Part shown: positions 21,836 through 34,229 of the stretch, in pieces
Layout: each line of letters starts with the position of its first letter
Numbering within the stretch: the first letter of the stretch is position 1
Origin: Isoetes taiwanensis
Taxonomy: Eukaryota > Streptophyta > Lycopodiopsida > Isoetales > Isoetaceae
Reading direction: 5' to 3'
DNA: 64,000 nucleotides
Assembly: GCA_021234155.1 (NCBI GenBank)
Contig: JAJEKV010000030.1
Location: 1,186,901-1,250,900 of the forward strand
Translations under genes and position numbers: made by a program
Notes under the pieces: generated by a model
Seen by the model: only the letters and a program-made list of their open reading frames with translations
The model's database searches: none
What the model was told of the DNA's origin: nothing

Positions 21836-23860
21836 CCCAAAATAATGATTTTTGCACTTTATAATGCCCTGAAAAAAATAGTTTCATAATAAAGAACCTA
21901 TCCCCTCGAGGGGCGGATGGAGTGGTCAACCCTAGCCATTAGCCTTTATGCCACCCGCCATTGCCATGACTCCTGGCCTCCCGCTTCTATCTTGAGGCCT
22001 AGCTTGGGCTACCATCCTCCTTACGAAGTCCGGAGCCGGTAGGAGCTCTCATGTTTTATGGTTCGTGATTATCATCTTTGCATTGGTTTATGTGTGATGC
22101 ACTACCCTCTCGAGGTAGTATTTGTATATGTTGATGCTAGTTCTCGACGCGGTTATCGCCTCACTGCTATAGGAGCCCATAGGGGAAGGGCGCTGCGAAG
22201 ACACCTCAGTTCTTCCCGCACTAAGAGTCACCTCAGAAAGCGGGTAGATTTTAAGGGCCCTGGCGCGTTGTTGAGTCGATGGGGATTTTCGCCGAAAGTG
22301 TACTACCGTGACGCTTAGCAGGAGGAGCCACATTGATTTAACGGTAGGTAGTTGTTGCGCATAGGCTACAAATTAATGTCATGTGGTCTAATACAATATA
22401 ACAATTGAGACAAGCACAATTTGATCAAATTATTTTGTTGACGCCACAAACTTAAATCCATATCATTGCCATGATGGCAACAATATATTCTATTATAAAA
22501 TATTCTATTATTTTGAAGTAGCAATTTTGATTGATTATGAAAACATGACTTTGAAGTATGATTTGCCACTTCACCCCCTCGGCAACACTGAGGGCAACCC
22601 TCTCAGGCGCAAAGACCTTGTTTATTATTGCATTCTCCTCGTGATTATAGTAGATAAATGGGGTAATACATGTCAATGAGCATGAGTTAGTCCAAAATAG
22701 AATATAAAATGTGAATATATAATAATATGTCGGGGCAAATGTAGTTGGTAGAGACACCTGGGCAAAGTTCTAAATGGAGGTGTTAATTTTCATTAGTTGG
22801 GCTAAGGGTATTGAACATTGGACATTATTGCATACTGTATGGCAAAGCAATTGTAAAGAAAACACATTTGGTTGATTAGATCTACTAAATATTAATACAA
22901 CATCTCACTATCAAATTGTGATTCCTTTTAGAACCTAGGAAATTGCCTGGATGTTGTGAGATGTTGTGAATGTTGTGGAAGTTTTTTAGGTTTGTAGAAA
23001 AGAACAAAGCTAGGTTTATTGTTTGTGATCATAGTTATAGAAGCCGGAAGGCCATTGAAAGTATTTTAGGCAGATTCATATGATCACATATGTTCTCCAT
23101 TGATCTTCTCACCGGTACAAAGATGAAGAGATTAGATGGATATTTACGCCATTTAAAAGTGCATTTAAGACTGCAAGCTTGAGAGCTTACCTTATAGATT
23201 TTTCATGTGAAATCAATCTATCTTAAAAACACATTGAAAATAGTTTTTTATAAAAGGAATGCTGTAATACATTCTTCCTCGCCTCAAACTTTGCATTTTT
23301 TTATTACCTCAACATAAGAGTGGAAGTCATAGATATAGTGGAAGATTCTATCCCTAATGCACAACAAACAAAAAAGCTTAATAGTGTTTGAACATTCAAG
23401 ACTATGATGTAGAAATTAGAGATAGAAATATTTCCAACTATCCTTCAAATTGGTTCTCTTCTCAGGCCCCCTTGATGCATTTGTTTACAAAAGAATTATG
23501 CTCTAATGCATGTGAATAATATTCTCTAATGTTAAGTACAAAAAGATTACATTTTGCAAGTACAAAAACAGATCTAATAAGCATGTTTGTTACTATTCCA
23601 ATGTCTCCTATTCCAATATTCCAAGACAAACGGAACAAATAGGAACACCCAAGAACTTAATTAGAGCAGATATTACACTTTCCAAGTAGAAAAACCGGGT
23701 TCAACAATTTATTTTTGTATATTTGGACCTTTTAAAAGCTAGTTTATCCTTAGCCTCGTGATTTGAGAAAATGAGACATAAATCTTTTTGAGCTGTAGCA
23801 TCTAACACCGCCCACTTTATTGGCTCCCTCAAACTAACTTGTCGACTCAAGCTTAGTTCG
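21836..23860. other. No recognised gene
   Basis: An 86-codon plus-strand frame (22058-22318) has no recognisable domain. The rest (22380-23830) is AT-rich with many stops on both strands. A short GC-rich island at 22570-22615 contains CCCTCGGCAACACTGAGGGC, an imperfect hairpin. Confidence 0.3.
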
Positions 23861-24270
23861 GCAGGCAGCTAACCCGGGCAAAACGACGTATGGGATCTGG
23901 CCGGGCGCGGATGCCTCGCATGGCATTCCTTATTCGGGTTCGCCTACAAACCTAAACCCGCCGTCACTCTGGGCAGGGTATGGCGCAGATCGCTAGTTAT
24001 GTGAGCATCGCGATCAATTCGACCGGGTGATCGAATAAAGTCGCTTATCCTGGGCTTTGGCGAACCTTAACGGGCTACCGACAGATCGGGCGCTGTGGCT
24101 GATTGCATGACAGCGATTACTAACGGCCTCTGCTGGGCTAAATTACCAGCGTCAGACGGAGGTGGTATGATTGTGCACGGGCGGCGGCAGATGCATCGGT
24201 TCTTTATCATCTACCGGGTTCGCTGGCTTAACCTAACGGCCATGTGGCAAAATGCGTGATGGCGATGGCG
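23860..24270. repeat. GC-rich repeats related to the GGGTTCGCC family
   Basis: Contains CGGGTTCGCC (23935-23945), GGGTTCGCTGGCTTAACCTA (about 24217-24236) and repeated TAACGGCC/CTGGGCTAA words. These resemble the units at 55860-56440, but more degenerate and partly inverted. No gene is visible. Confidence 0.5.
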
Positions 24271-24489
24271 TTATAGGTCCAGCACGAGCGGATCCGCGGA
24301 CTGGCTGCATTGCAGGAGGGTTTGCCCTAATACCCACTCAAGCATGGGTACCGCGCTTCAAGCCTCGACTCTCTCTCCTCGCTGCCTTCGCTCTACGGCC
24401 TCATCCCTCCCCCCGCTTTCCAAGCTCCACCTGGGCCCCGAGCTTCCCCACGCCTTCAACCTTAAGCCAAACCCAAATGATATTCCCCT

Positions 24490-24645
24490 GTTTTTAAGTA
24501 ACATGTTTTTTTAAGTCGTTTTTTTAAGTAAGGTGGTTTTTTAAGTCGTTTTTGAAGTTGTTTTCTTTTAGTTGTTTTCTATTTTAGTTGTTTTTTAAGT
24601 TGTTTTAGTTGTTTTTAAAGTTGTTTTTTTTGTTGTAAGTCGATG
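24490..24645 (+). repeat. TTTTTAAGT/GTTGTTTT low-complexity tract
   Basis: About twelve imperfect units of TTTTTAAGT and TTTTAGTTGTTT in a row. A minus-strand frame over 24595-24873 encodes a Lys/Thr-rich tail because of this tract and is not convincing as a gene. Confidence 0.65.
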
Positions 24646-24649
24646 AATT

Positions 24650-27600
24650 CCTCCACGCGTCTTTCTTACTAATTGGCCATATGAGCGGAAAATAGGCCAT
24701 AAGGACTTTGAAGGAAATATTACGTTTTTCTGCCAATGTGGGACAACTTGCAATTTTGTAGTAAGATTTTTCTTTGGAATCTTGGAGGCAAGGTCATCAC
24801 AACTTTTTATTGAAGGATGTGTTTGTTCCATTAGTTTCTTGAATAATTTGCCTTTCCTTTTTAGTCTATTCAAGTCCTCAAGCTGGCATTTTCAGTTTCC
24901 TTTGCATGATGGATTATTGTGTACAAGTTAATATGAGCTACAAGTTAATATGAGTAAAAATTTTAAATTTTATAGTATGACTATAGTTTAATGTTTCAAT
25001 TCAAAAATGTTTGTTGATTGCTATGGTAGTATAATTTTGTTGATTGCTTATATTAGTGCTCATGTTGACGATAATTCAGATATTCATTTGAGAGCCGCGA
25101 CTCCATTTTTCCGCCAACGACCATGTTTACTCGTAGGCGCCCCGCCATTGGCATGGATCGGCCCCCGCCGCTTGGCCCGCAAAGCGGGCGTTGATCTTCC
25201 CGGATGCACGGGTAAAGATCATAGAATGGTACGCCAACTCACATTGTCTTTACCGCTAGGTCCGTTGTATGTGCTTGTTAACCGTATTTGTTTTGTTGTT
25301 GGGAATACCACAAAGATTTGGTGCCTCGTGAAGAAGGGTGACGCCGATGGGAAAGTGGCCGGCCCCTACCATTGCCCAAATGGTGGATTTGTAATCGCAC
25401 TGGGTGTACTCATACTTTGTCGACAAGATACGCTGCGGACTCGATTGGTTTGACGCTGGGATGGAGCTTTGGGGCCACCATCGAGCTACCACGTTAGATC
25501 TATGGTGGCCCAACGCATTATCTCCGCTACAGCCCACCGCATAACAATTACGTGATAGAGTGGTGTCGAAGGAGAGGGCAGCTCGACGCCGAGAAGATCC
25601 CCCGCCAAAGCCATACGAGGATGTTGGAGGCCTCCGCCGCATTACGTGGAAGCGAGGAAACAAGGCGAATAACAATGCGCCTACAAAGATGTTCTAATCC
25701 TCGATGGCCCCCGAGGCCTTTCCGTAGGGACCGACGCCATGTTGCATGAGGCCGCCAAGACACAAAGACACGCGAAAGCATGAGAGGATGCAGCCCTTTT
25801 CATGAAGGTTGCATCGAAGTCGAGCTAGTGCCACGTGGCGTCTCGGCTGGGGAAGAGACGACCGCACATGCTCTTTTCTCAATGACCGGGCCATTGCACA
25901 GGAGGGGGTGGCCATTTTTGCCCACAGAGTAGGAGAGCTGTTAATCGAGCTCCCTCAGATACGTGAGTCTCACCTGTTATGGTTGTCCACCCGCTTAATT
26001 AGTTTTCATGCATCGGCAAATCATTAATCTAACCGATCCCCTCCTTCGCCCGAGGGGAGAGTGCATTGCAGTCGACTGTGGACGAGGTTCCGCCGAGGTA
26101 GTGTGTCGATTCAGTTCCACTCATGGGACATGTCCACGCCGACGATCTCTATATGGCCACCCTCCTTCCATAGGGCTTTGCGCCGATGACGTATTGACCT
26201 AGGGGCCCCCTGTGTCGTCTTTGATGACAGTGAGGACCGCATGGCGTGCACATGCATGGTAACACACCTTGACCCTACCAATTTTCACCGACGCACGTCG
26301 TCGAGGGAACCGAGGCATGGATGAGAGATCGAAAGCAATAACCCGCTTTTCATGTACCACTTTGAGAGTTTGAAAGGCACACCATCCGAGCTACCCGGTG
26401 TGTACCCATTCGAGGATGGTCCCAGCCACGAAGGTTGGCACGGTTCCCCTCGAGCACTTGCACATCCCTGGCCAGTTGCTTCACCTCTTCGAGGAGGTTA
26501 GGTGTTCACCCACTTTACGCCGCCACAGAAAGCATCGACCACCTTTGTCATATGGTCAGCGAAGCAGGACGCTCTGATAGTGTGGCCACTTTGAATACCG
26601 TAGAGGGGCCGGGCCAAGGTACATACAACTCATATCCGACTTTATCGAGGCTTGCACACCATGGACAGCGGGGAGTGGAGGGACACACCGGTGCGCCGGG
26701 ATGAGGTACATGTCAGGTTTAGTTTGTATGCATCGGTCTTGCCATTTTTGTATGCATCGCCGTCCACATCTAAACCACCGGACGCCCATATGTAGCGGCT
26801 TTTGCGCACATGCTTGAGCAGCAGAGCCGAAGCAGCCATTGATGATGGACCCCGCGGTCTATCACGACACGCTCGGGCCGGAGTCACAACGGCCTCCTAA
26901 GGAGTGCTGCCTCCCACCTTCTTCCCCGCCGAAAGCATCCCCGATCGGGTATTAATTCGCCCTGGCCCCATGGCCCATCGCCACAAAGTAAGTACGCGAC
27001 TTCTTTACAGCGCCAATTCCAAAGGTATTTCCTACTTTGAACGTACATATAGCGTGAGCTGAAAATATTACATCTTTGGCATGCAAAGGGTCATTGGATG
27101 CTTGTTGCCCTCATAACAGACGCTGACTCGCCGCGACCACCGGGCTTTGAGATGACGCATCATGTGGGTCGGTGGTACTGACAACCCGCTTCTACACCCC
27201 GGCCGCCTCAGCACGCGATCAACCTCCCCGAGACTTCGCCGTGGAGTGTTTCTCAGGCCCTTTACCTCCCTGACACTTCATGCTCTTGTGCTCTATTGTG
27301 GTCATCTCACCGTGACTCTCTTCTACAAAATAACGACGGCTTGGGTCTTCGAAGCGACCGGGGCACCGCCAGTACTACATCCGTGGGGTGCGACGATGCT
27401 TAATCGGGCATTGTGCCCTTCCATTGCATCGACAACAACACCTCGCTGCATGCATATTGGCTTCATCATGGGCAGCCAGGCGATACATGTGGCAAAACCC
27501 CCTAGACACCATTGTGCCGATGCTGTGGCTGGTACACGGGGCCATGTGCTTGATAGCTTTAGGAGTGAGGGCTCGTGAGTAGCCTAATTCGCCATTGTAG

Positions 27601-29990
27601 TGCACGGTACCAACAAAGATTCCTGCGGGTCAACAAGTAGTGCGGGTTGGGATTTAACTAAAAAAGATTTTTCGCTATAAGTGAATGTTGTGTCGTCCTA
27701 AGATGCTTAAATGGTTTACATAGTTAAGCAATTCGTCCTCCAAAACTACATAGTGTCACTTGTAAAGATCAGAATCATGTGTGTATTATTATACAAAGAA
27801 GGTCACCGAGGGCGCGGATGAGGAGCACAACCCGCAAATGGAAGGCTAGGAAGCAGCCGGGATGGTGGACTCACACCGCCACAAGCCCATTCAACTCAGA
27901 AGGCTTGTTCAGACTCGCCTCGTGTCACCCACCTCATATTTTTGCTTGCTTCCGGAGGTGTTTTCTCAAGCCTTAGCTCGAAGCTCGCCCCATGGTTGCA
28001 ATGCTATCCCTAGGGCATCTAATGTGCGCCCAGCTCTCGCCAGAGGGGAGCAACCGGCCCCGCTACCTCATGGTTGAAATCGCATACCTCCAACCATTTG
28101 ATGCATGCTTTCTAAGAGATCACCACTTTGTCAAAGAGGGCGTCGCGGACTTCGCCCATCTTTACTTTATGGCGCGGCTGCCCATCTTCCATTGCCGCAT
28201 CAATATAAACGCCGCTAGTTACAGCATTTCACCGCGGTAAAAGCAAAGAAATAAAGTGGACCCTATTACAACCTAATGAACCTAATTATGAGTGATGCCC
28301 CATCGCCTTCCCCGTGGTCCCTCACTCGCGCTGCGAGGTCGTGGGTGCTCCTCTTTGTTATGGTGGTAATTCTCGCGACGCCACCTTCGTGGACTCCAAA
28401 GGTATGCATGTTCGCTGTCTTCGCATCTCGCCATGGAAGAGGTGAACTCCAAGGGCTCGGGCCACAAGCCTCTATGGACTCCTGGATTCACAACCTTGAT
28501 ATCATTTCACGCACATCCGGCTGGTCAAGAGCATGAGCATTCTCGCATGGTGGCTTGCACGGTCCGGTGTTCGACATGAGCAACGATCTCATTGTTGTAG
28601 CAGCGGGATTAGGACATCGATGTCGCTTTGGGTGCTGGCGGGGTCTGAGAGGCATGGGCGGAATGAATTGTCATTGGGATATAACTCGGTGGCCGCCGGT
28701 AAGGAAGTAGTCTCGCTAAAGCGAGATGTTTGAGATGAGGGCATGGGCGCCGCAATATCGCGATTCTCATATACCAGTGTATCTCAATCCTCCTGGACTT
28801 GCCGGTTAGCCATAGATAACCCGACGCCCGGCGAGCATCTTCCGTAAACCGATGGCGCGAGGTTATCGCAAGGATTTGATAAGCGAAGTGAGCACCCGGG
28901 TGATGTCTCTTTCTCGATGAGAGCGCAGCTATAAAGGCCCAAACCTACTGATAGAAAAAGAGCTGTGAGGGGGCGTTCTTTACCTGGACAAAAGCAAAAA
29001 AAACATGAAAGAGTTAGGACCTCGTGTAATTTAATTCAAGACTCCATCTTTCTCACAAGACCGAAGTCGATCGTGCCTCCAAACCGCAAGGTCCCATCCG
29101 AAAAGCCTATGAGATGAGACACTAGCGGTACATCCTTATATATTAACTTTGCAGACCGGTGGTTTGGGTCTTCAAAACTTTCCAAAGGCGCATTCCATCG
29201 TAGTTTGTCGGTCGACGCCTACATGGTTGAACATTCGCTTGTGTCTTTGCCATTTACCATCCCACGCGTCAGCCCCCATTCAGCCGGGCTTGTGATTCAA
29301 GTACCTACATTGCTGAAACACTTTGTTTGTCCCAGAAGTCGATGTAACAACTAATCGTTGTTGTGCACTCACCCTTGTATGATGTGGTTTTGTCCATGAG
29401 AAGCCAAATTGTGCCAACCGGAGATTGTAACGCTGCATGCTCGGCTTCGCCGCCATCAACTTTGATAGCCGCAGAGCCATGCCTCTCTTTAGCACCTTCC
29501 CGCCAAAGCGGCAAAAAGAGATATTTTTGCCACGACGCCAAGATGGAACCAACATGCAAGAACATTGCTCGGGAACCTCGCTTTGTAAAACCACGAAAGT
29601 GTCGCTTTCCATCTAGTGATACAATCAATGCACGCCATCATACCCCGCCACCGCCTTCCCGAACAATGTGGGTCTTTTGACACGCACCTCTGATAGCCCA
29701 TCCATCTCTCAACCCGGCCCATGTCAATAAGCGTAGTTTCATTAAAGTTGAAATTTCGCGGATTCCACTCTCTCATGAAATCGCTTCCCCCCGCTTTATC
29801 ACACATTTATGGCTAGATATGGCACTATTTGCTTAAAAAGAAACCAGTTATCATGCAAAACCGCTACATTTAATATAAAACAAATCAGCTGTTTTAGTTG
29901 TCGTGAAGAGAAGTATGGCTTCATTTACTTGGAAAGTATGAGGAAAAGCCGCCCGCAGAACCACAAAAGCGTACATTGAATTGCCAAAAG
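24650..29990. other. GC-richer region without a recognised gene
   Basis: Many overlapping open frames of 60-148 codons occur on both strands (for example 25007-25453, 25256-25675, 27162-27578, 29280-29806), but none shows a domain I can name. Two plus-strand pieces share a motif: FLNDRAIAQEGVAIFAH at about 25875-25925 and FLRDHHFVKEGVADFAH at about 28110-28160. This suggests related coding remnants. The minus-strand frames at 29628-29280 (SAAIKVDGGEAEHAALQSPV; GTIWLLMDKTTSYKGE) look like a real but frameshifted protein of unknown type. Confidence 0.3.
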
Positions 29991-30039
29991 TGCATAGCAA
30001 GCAAACAAAAAGGCGCCGGGCCGCCTCCTTTAACTTAGA

Positions 30040-30265
30040 ATAATTAAAGCAAATAGCGCAAACGCGCCATTTGCTTTAACGCGGTGCTGAAGCAAATGGT
30101 GCAGCGCCGCCATTTGTTTGAACGGGTGGAAAGCAAGCAAATAGTGCAAAGGCCGGGCTTATTTACTTCAAGGTGTAGAAATAAGCAAATAGTGCAGCGC
30201 TTATTATTTATGAACGAAGACTAAGCAAATAGTGCTCTCGCTACCATTTTGCTATAGATAACACA
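30040..30265. repeat. AAATAGCGC/AAATGGTGC motif block beside the SANT-like gene
   Basis: Contains AGCAAATAGCGCA, GCGCCATTTGCTT, AGCAAATGGTGCA, GCCGCCATTTG and several AGCAAATAGTGC copies. This is a variant of the AAATGGCGC family found in the duplicated unit. It lies just past the presumed 3' end of the minus-strand SANT-like gene. Confidence 0.55.
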
Positions 30266-30334
30266 TATTTTCTCGGCGCCATGATATATATAGGGGCCAG
30301 AAATATAAGCATACAATTCCTTTTCAAAACACGC

Positions 30335-31800
30335 ATTTTTTAATAATCATTGGCGGCGTTCATCGAGAGTTTCTCATAATCATCCGTGTTAATTTTATCA
30401 AGGTCAATTTGATCCCCGCTTTCCTGCTTCCACTGGTGCCCGACGCCTCACCTTTCCTCGATGAGAAGCTTCTTCGCCCCCCTTCTTCAGATTCAACATC
30501 TTGCAAAGTCAAGACTTCCGCTGTTGGTGGTCAATGGCCTTTTGGGTCGCCAGGTACATGACGCCTTCGAATCTCTACCCGTAATGCGCCCGCCACGATT
30601 CATCTTTCCTAACTCATGCTCGTGATGTCATTAATCATTCTTCCTACATGAAGGGATGCCCTAGAGAAGGCTCCACCAGAAGAAATCTTAGCACGATGTT
30701 ACCTTTGAGGGGGCAGCTTATCAACAAGGTAGAACGCTAGCTTGCGACCAACTGCTTATGCACCGCATATCTCCTCCTTCCATACCCCTCGCCAACCCAC
30801 TTAAACCCGCTTTGCATGAGTTTTAGCCATAATATCGCCTCTCACTGGCGCGGCTTCCTTAGAATAGGGAGGAATTTGCGAGTTTAGGATGGTCGCCAAA
30901 TAGCCCGGAGGTCCGTGTCTTCGCCGCCTGCCCTGCGTCGTAAAATCCTCGTGAAAGGGCAAATAGAAGAGCTTTGCCTCTCTTTTGATTCCCCAACCAC
31001 CAGAGGCCCAGCCTCCTCTTCATAGATTCCTACAAAACACTCTTGACCCGGATTCTAGTCTTTCAAGTGCACGGCAATGCTAGTTATGTCCCTACCGATT
31101 TAAAACATAGAATCCAAGATGTCTCAACATTCGCCATCTTTGAGACATTATCAAGAACGCCGGGTTAAGGGCCTCCCACTTTTCCAAATTGGAGTAAGCC
31201 GCCTTGCATCTAAACATATCATGTCCGTGTAGAATCGCGACGCTCGCTCGAATCCCGCAGCGACATGCTCCACAAAACCATCCCGGCGTGTCCTTTTCTC
31301 GCTTTAGGCTGAAGGATTTTTCGAATGGACCCGACAAGGGAGAATGGCATGTTACCATGAACTCCCTTTGAGTATTCCTTCCTCGCACTCCACTTATGGT
31401 GGCATACCCCCGCCGTGGCTTTATCCGAGAAGTGGTTCAGGGCTTTCTCAGAGGTCCTAATTTCTTGTACTTAGTGCCAATTTGATCCGCAATGAAGTGC
31501 GTATCTCCCTTCTTCATGTAAGCAAGCGGCTCTTAAGTTCTCATACCGCCTTGGAAGAAATTATCGCCTTTTGTAACTCGAGGTGACTTTTGATTTATAT
31601 ATTATCCCCTCGCTTTAATGCTTCTTCTCGAGGACCTTTCTACAATCATCATAGTCCAAGCCCCTCATGCATCTGCTGTAGTTGTCACCGGCGGCTTTTG
31701 CCTTTGGCAAAATTGATTACTATAGCTTGACCCCGTTATCCTGTTCTCCCTTCCCTCCATTTGTTCCACATCCGGCTTTTAAGAGTGCATAGACATCATC
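30335..31800 (-). pseudogene. Myb/SANT (trihelix)-like gene, frameshifted
   Basis: Minus strand, about 31520-31370: MKKGDTHFIADQIGTKYKK, then after one shift KALNHFSDKATAGVCHHKWS, then a KEYSK segment. The spacing of a first helix, an acidic/aromatic middle and a final VCHHKW..xKEYSK helix fits the Myb/SANT-like fold of plant trihelix and Harbinger-ORF1-type proteins (family knowledge; my match is by eye). Downstream come NLEKWEALNPAFLIMS (31190-31150), ATQKAIDHQQRKS (about 30540-30500) and a C-terminus GDQIDLDKINTDDYEKLSMN ending near 30340. It probably binds DNA in the nucleus. The frame breaks may be partly base errors. Confidence 0.45.
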
Positions 31801-31914
31801 CGCATGAAGACAAACCGATTGACATCCTTCGCGGTGTTTGCCCCTCGTAATCTTGTCCGGCCATTTCAAGGTAGTGCCGCAAGAGAACCGGGCGATTTTG
31901 TGAATTCCAAATGT

Positions 31915-32060
31915 TGCTATTTACATCTAATGGCGCTACCGGGCGCTTATTTATATCAAATGGCGCAGTCAAGGGCGATGAGATCAATAGTAAGGCTATT
32001 TCAACTCAAATAGCGCCACGCTGTTATTTGATAAATTCCATAGCCGCCATTTCGGAGCAT
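31915..32060. repeat. AAATGGCGC motif block I, copy B
   Basis: Counterpart of 45-215. AAATGGCGC and GCCATTT motifs are embedded in the sequence between the SANT-like gene and the Lys/Glu-rich minus-strand frame. Confidence 0.55.
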
Positions 32061-32099
32061 AAATGTATGGGTAAGTGAGACGAACGACTTTGTACTCAC

Positions 32100-33710
32100 A
32101 ATTTTGATCAGTTCTTTACCGTAAAGGGCCGGGTCTTCCCGCATTCCCCGTACCGCTATTAAGATGGCGGATCCGGATCCACATATGGTTCCTTGAAGAC
32201 AGCTTTGCTACTATATCACCGCCCCACATCCACACTCACCGAAGAAGGTCCGTGTCACCGACCTCTCCGAAGAATCCCCCGTGATATTCTATAGACATAG
32301 ATCTTACCGAAGCTCAAATTCTAGCATCCTCGTTCCCCAACTTATCAGCATTAAATAGTCTAAATAATCGAATCGACATTGATAATATAAAAATCTTTTT
32401 CCGAATCGATCGGGATTCCCCGCGGACTACCAAAGAACTCCCTTTGTATCCGGATCAAAGGGCACTAGCATCCGGCCGGAGTGAATATGATGTGGATCCT
32501 CAAGAAATGATTTGTAGAGCCTCCTAACATGTTCGGGTTAATAACCCTCGGGCGGTCATGTTAGGTGGGGCTCCTTCTAGATCCCCATAGATATTCTTCG
32601 GGTGTATGTGACTCCAAGGGGAACATATGGTCGTGCTTTTTGTATTTCTTTTAGTGTTTCCTCGCCATTTCTTCTTCTTCATCACGGTCCATCTTTTAGT
32701 TCCTTTTCGCACTTGAAGATCCGGGAATCTTCTTATAATTTCCGCCCTTATCCGTGCTTTGGTTTCCTCGCTTTTGCCGGAGTGCTATCCGGGCCGCGGA
32801 TGCTACATCTTACGGCTTTGTAGCCTCCTTATTTGTCAATACCAATAGTGCGGCTACTATCACAGGTTTTCACATCGCCAGCTTCAAAGGGACTTCATTT
32901 CCGAGAATCATGTTTGTGAGCATCAAATTTCATCCCTTCATCCTTTATGGTCCTCCCCTTTTCAACGCCTCGTCCTTCTTGTTCTTCGCTCCCCTTTGTA
33001 CTCTCACCACCTCCACCGCTTTTTTGTTCCTTTGCCGCCTTTGGTGGCTTGTTTAGTTTTACACATTTCTCCCGTGATTCCCCCGCCCATCCGCTATCCA
33101 TTACCGGGCCGCACGTTGCCTCGAGATCTTCGCCTTTACAATGTGGGACACGGAAGCTTTTTGGACATGTCCATTGCCGCCGCAGACACCGTAATCCCTT
33201 TGAGGATCTCTACCGTGCCTTTGATATCCGCCGCTTCCTCTCGACTCATAAGATGGCAAATGGCCAACCTTTTTCGCCGAATGGTGCTTGGTCCTTCATA
33301 TGCCGACTCCATCATCGCAGCTCGCAGCACCGCCAATCCATGCAATAGAGATCACCGCCGCCTGACCGATCTTCCATCAGGCAACCAAGAAAGTCAAGTC
33401 TCTTGTTTCTTGACTTCCTCATGTTGACAATGATGCCCATCCGGGCCACTACCGGTGGCCTTTTTCACTTGTACCGATTTGACAAGGAGGCAAAGTTCTC
33501 TTTGTCTCCCTTTGGTTGTCTACATTTCACCAAGGGCAGGTATGGCTCTAACAACGATCTCCATACAAGACCTTCGGTGAGGACTATGGGTCCTCGATGT
33601 CTCACGTTCCCGGTAGCACTAGGCTGCATGAGCAAGCATGGTGAGGAGAAATGGCCATATGCTAGAAAGTTAAAGCGATAAGCGTTTAGACTAAAATGGC
33701 GAATTATCAT
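32100..33710 (-). pseudogene. Lys/Glu-rich unrecognised gene remnant, copy B
   Basis: Counterpart of 240-1890. In minus-strand order it shows RGPIVLTEGLVWRSLLEPY (33650-33560), GIIVNMRK (about 33440), a charged central segment KPPKAAKEQKSGGGGEST with EGRGVEKGRTIKDEG (33101-32895), PYVPLGVTYTRRISMG (about 32620), HVRRLYKSFLEDPHHIHSG and VPFDPDTKG (32530-32450), then NPDRFGKRFLYYQ (about 32420). The charged middle suggests a flexible linker. I cannot name a family. Its start faces the plus-strand promoter at 34188 across motif block II. Confidence 0.4.
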
Positions 33711-34085
33711 TTGCTCTGATAATAAAAAATGGGCGATTGCATTTTAGTCTAATGGCCATTCCAGTCAAATGGGCACTGGCATGATGAAACAATGCTTGGT
33801 CTCGTTGCTTTACATAATGGAACAGAGTAGCGCGGTCTAGCCATTTAGACTAAATGGCGGTGCGCCATTTAGTCTAGCATTGTTCAATATGGGTCCCTTG
33901 AAACAAATGAAACGCGGTCATGCATTTAGAATAAATACGACCCAAGGCCATTTGCTCTTCTATGGGTCCGGGCTTACAAGAATATGAACAGATATTATGG
34001 AAATGGCGACACTGCGCTTATCATACACAGTTATAGAAAAGCCGCTACAAGCCTACCCTCATATCGAAATGGCCCCGCCATTTTC
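33650..34085. repeat. AAATGGCGC motif block II, copy B
   Basis: Holds the 19-bp palindrome GCCATTTAG-A-CTAAATGGC (about 33839-33857), immediately followed by GGTGCGCCATTTAGTCTA, so three half-sites lie in tandem. It sits in the divergent intergenic space between the Lys/Glu-rich frame and the TATA box at 34188. Confidence 0.65.
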
Positions 34086-34183
34086 GCTTACCTAAGACAC
34101 TACAAATCGGCAAGAATAGAAAGAAACAAGCTACTAACCCGAAAGCCCTCGCCTCTCGATTTTTTGATCAAGATTGGGCGCCC

Positions 34184-34222
34184 CATTGTATAAAAGTATA
34201 AACGCAAAAAGACCTGATAAAT
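34184..34222 (+). promoter_or_regulatory. TATA-box promoter candidate, copy B
   Basis: TTGTATAAAAGTATAAACG, the same as the promoter candidate in copy A. Conserved spacing to the downstream AGAGAGAAGATGCTTGAATA leader. Confidence 0.45.
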
Positions 34223-34229
34223 CCTACTC

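Noticed and set aside
25007-28736. Many open frames of 60-148 codons on both strands
   Set aside because: They overlap each other antisense, have no recognisable domain and are expected in GC-richer DNA with frequent indel errors.
29735-29780. Short similarity between 29735-29780 and 49760-49800 (CAACTTTAATGAAACT and flanks)
   Set aside because: The match is about 45 bp and does not continue on either side. It cannot support a second MULE copy.
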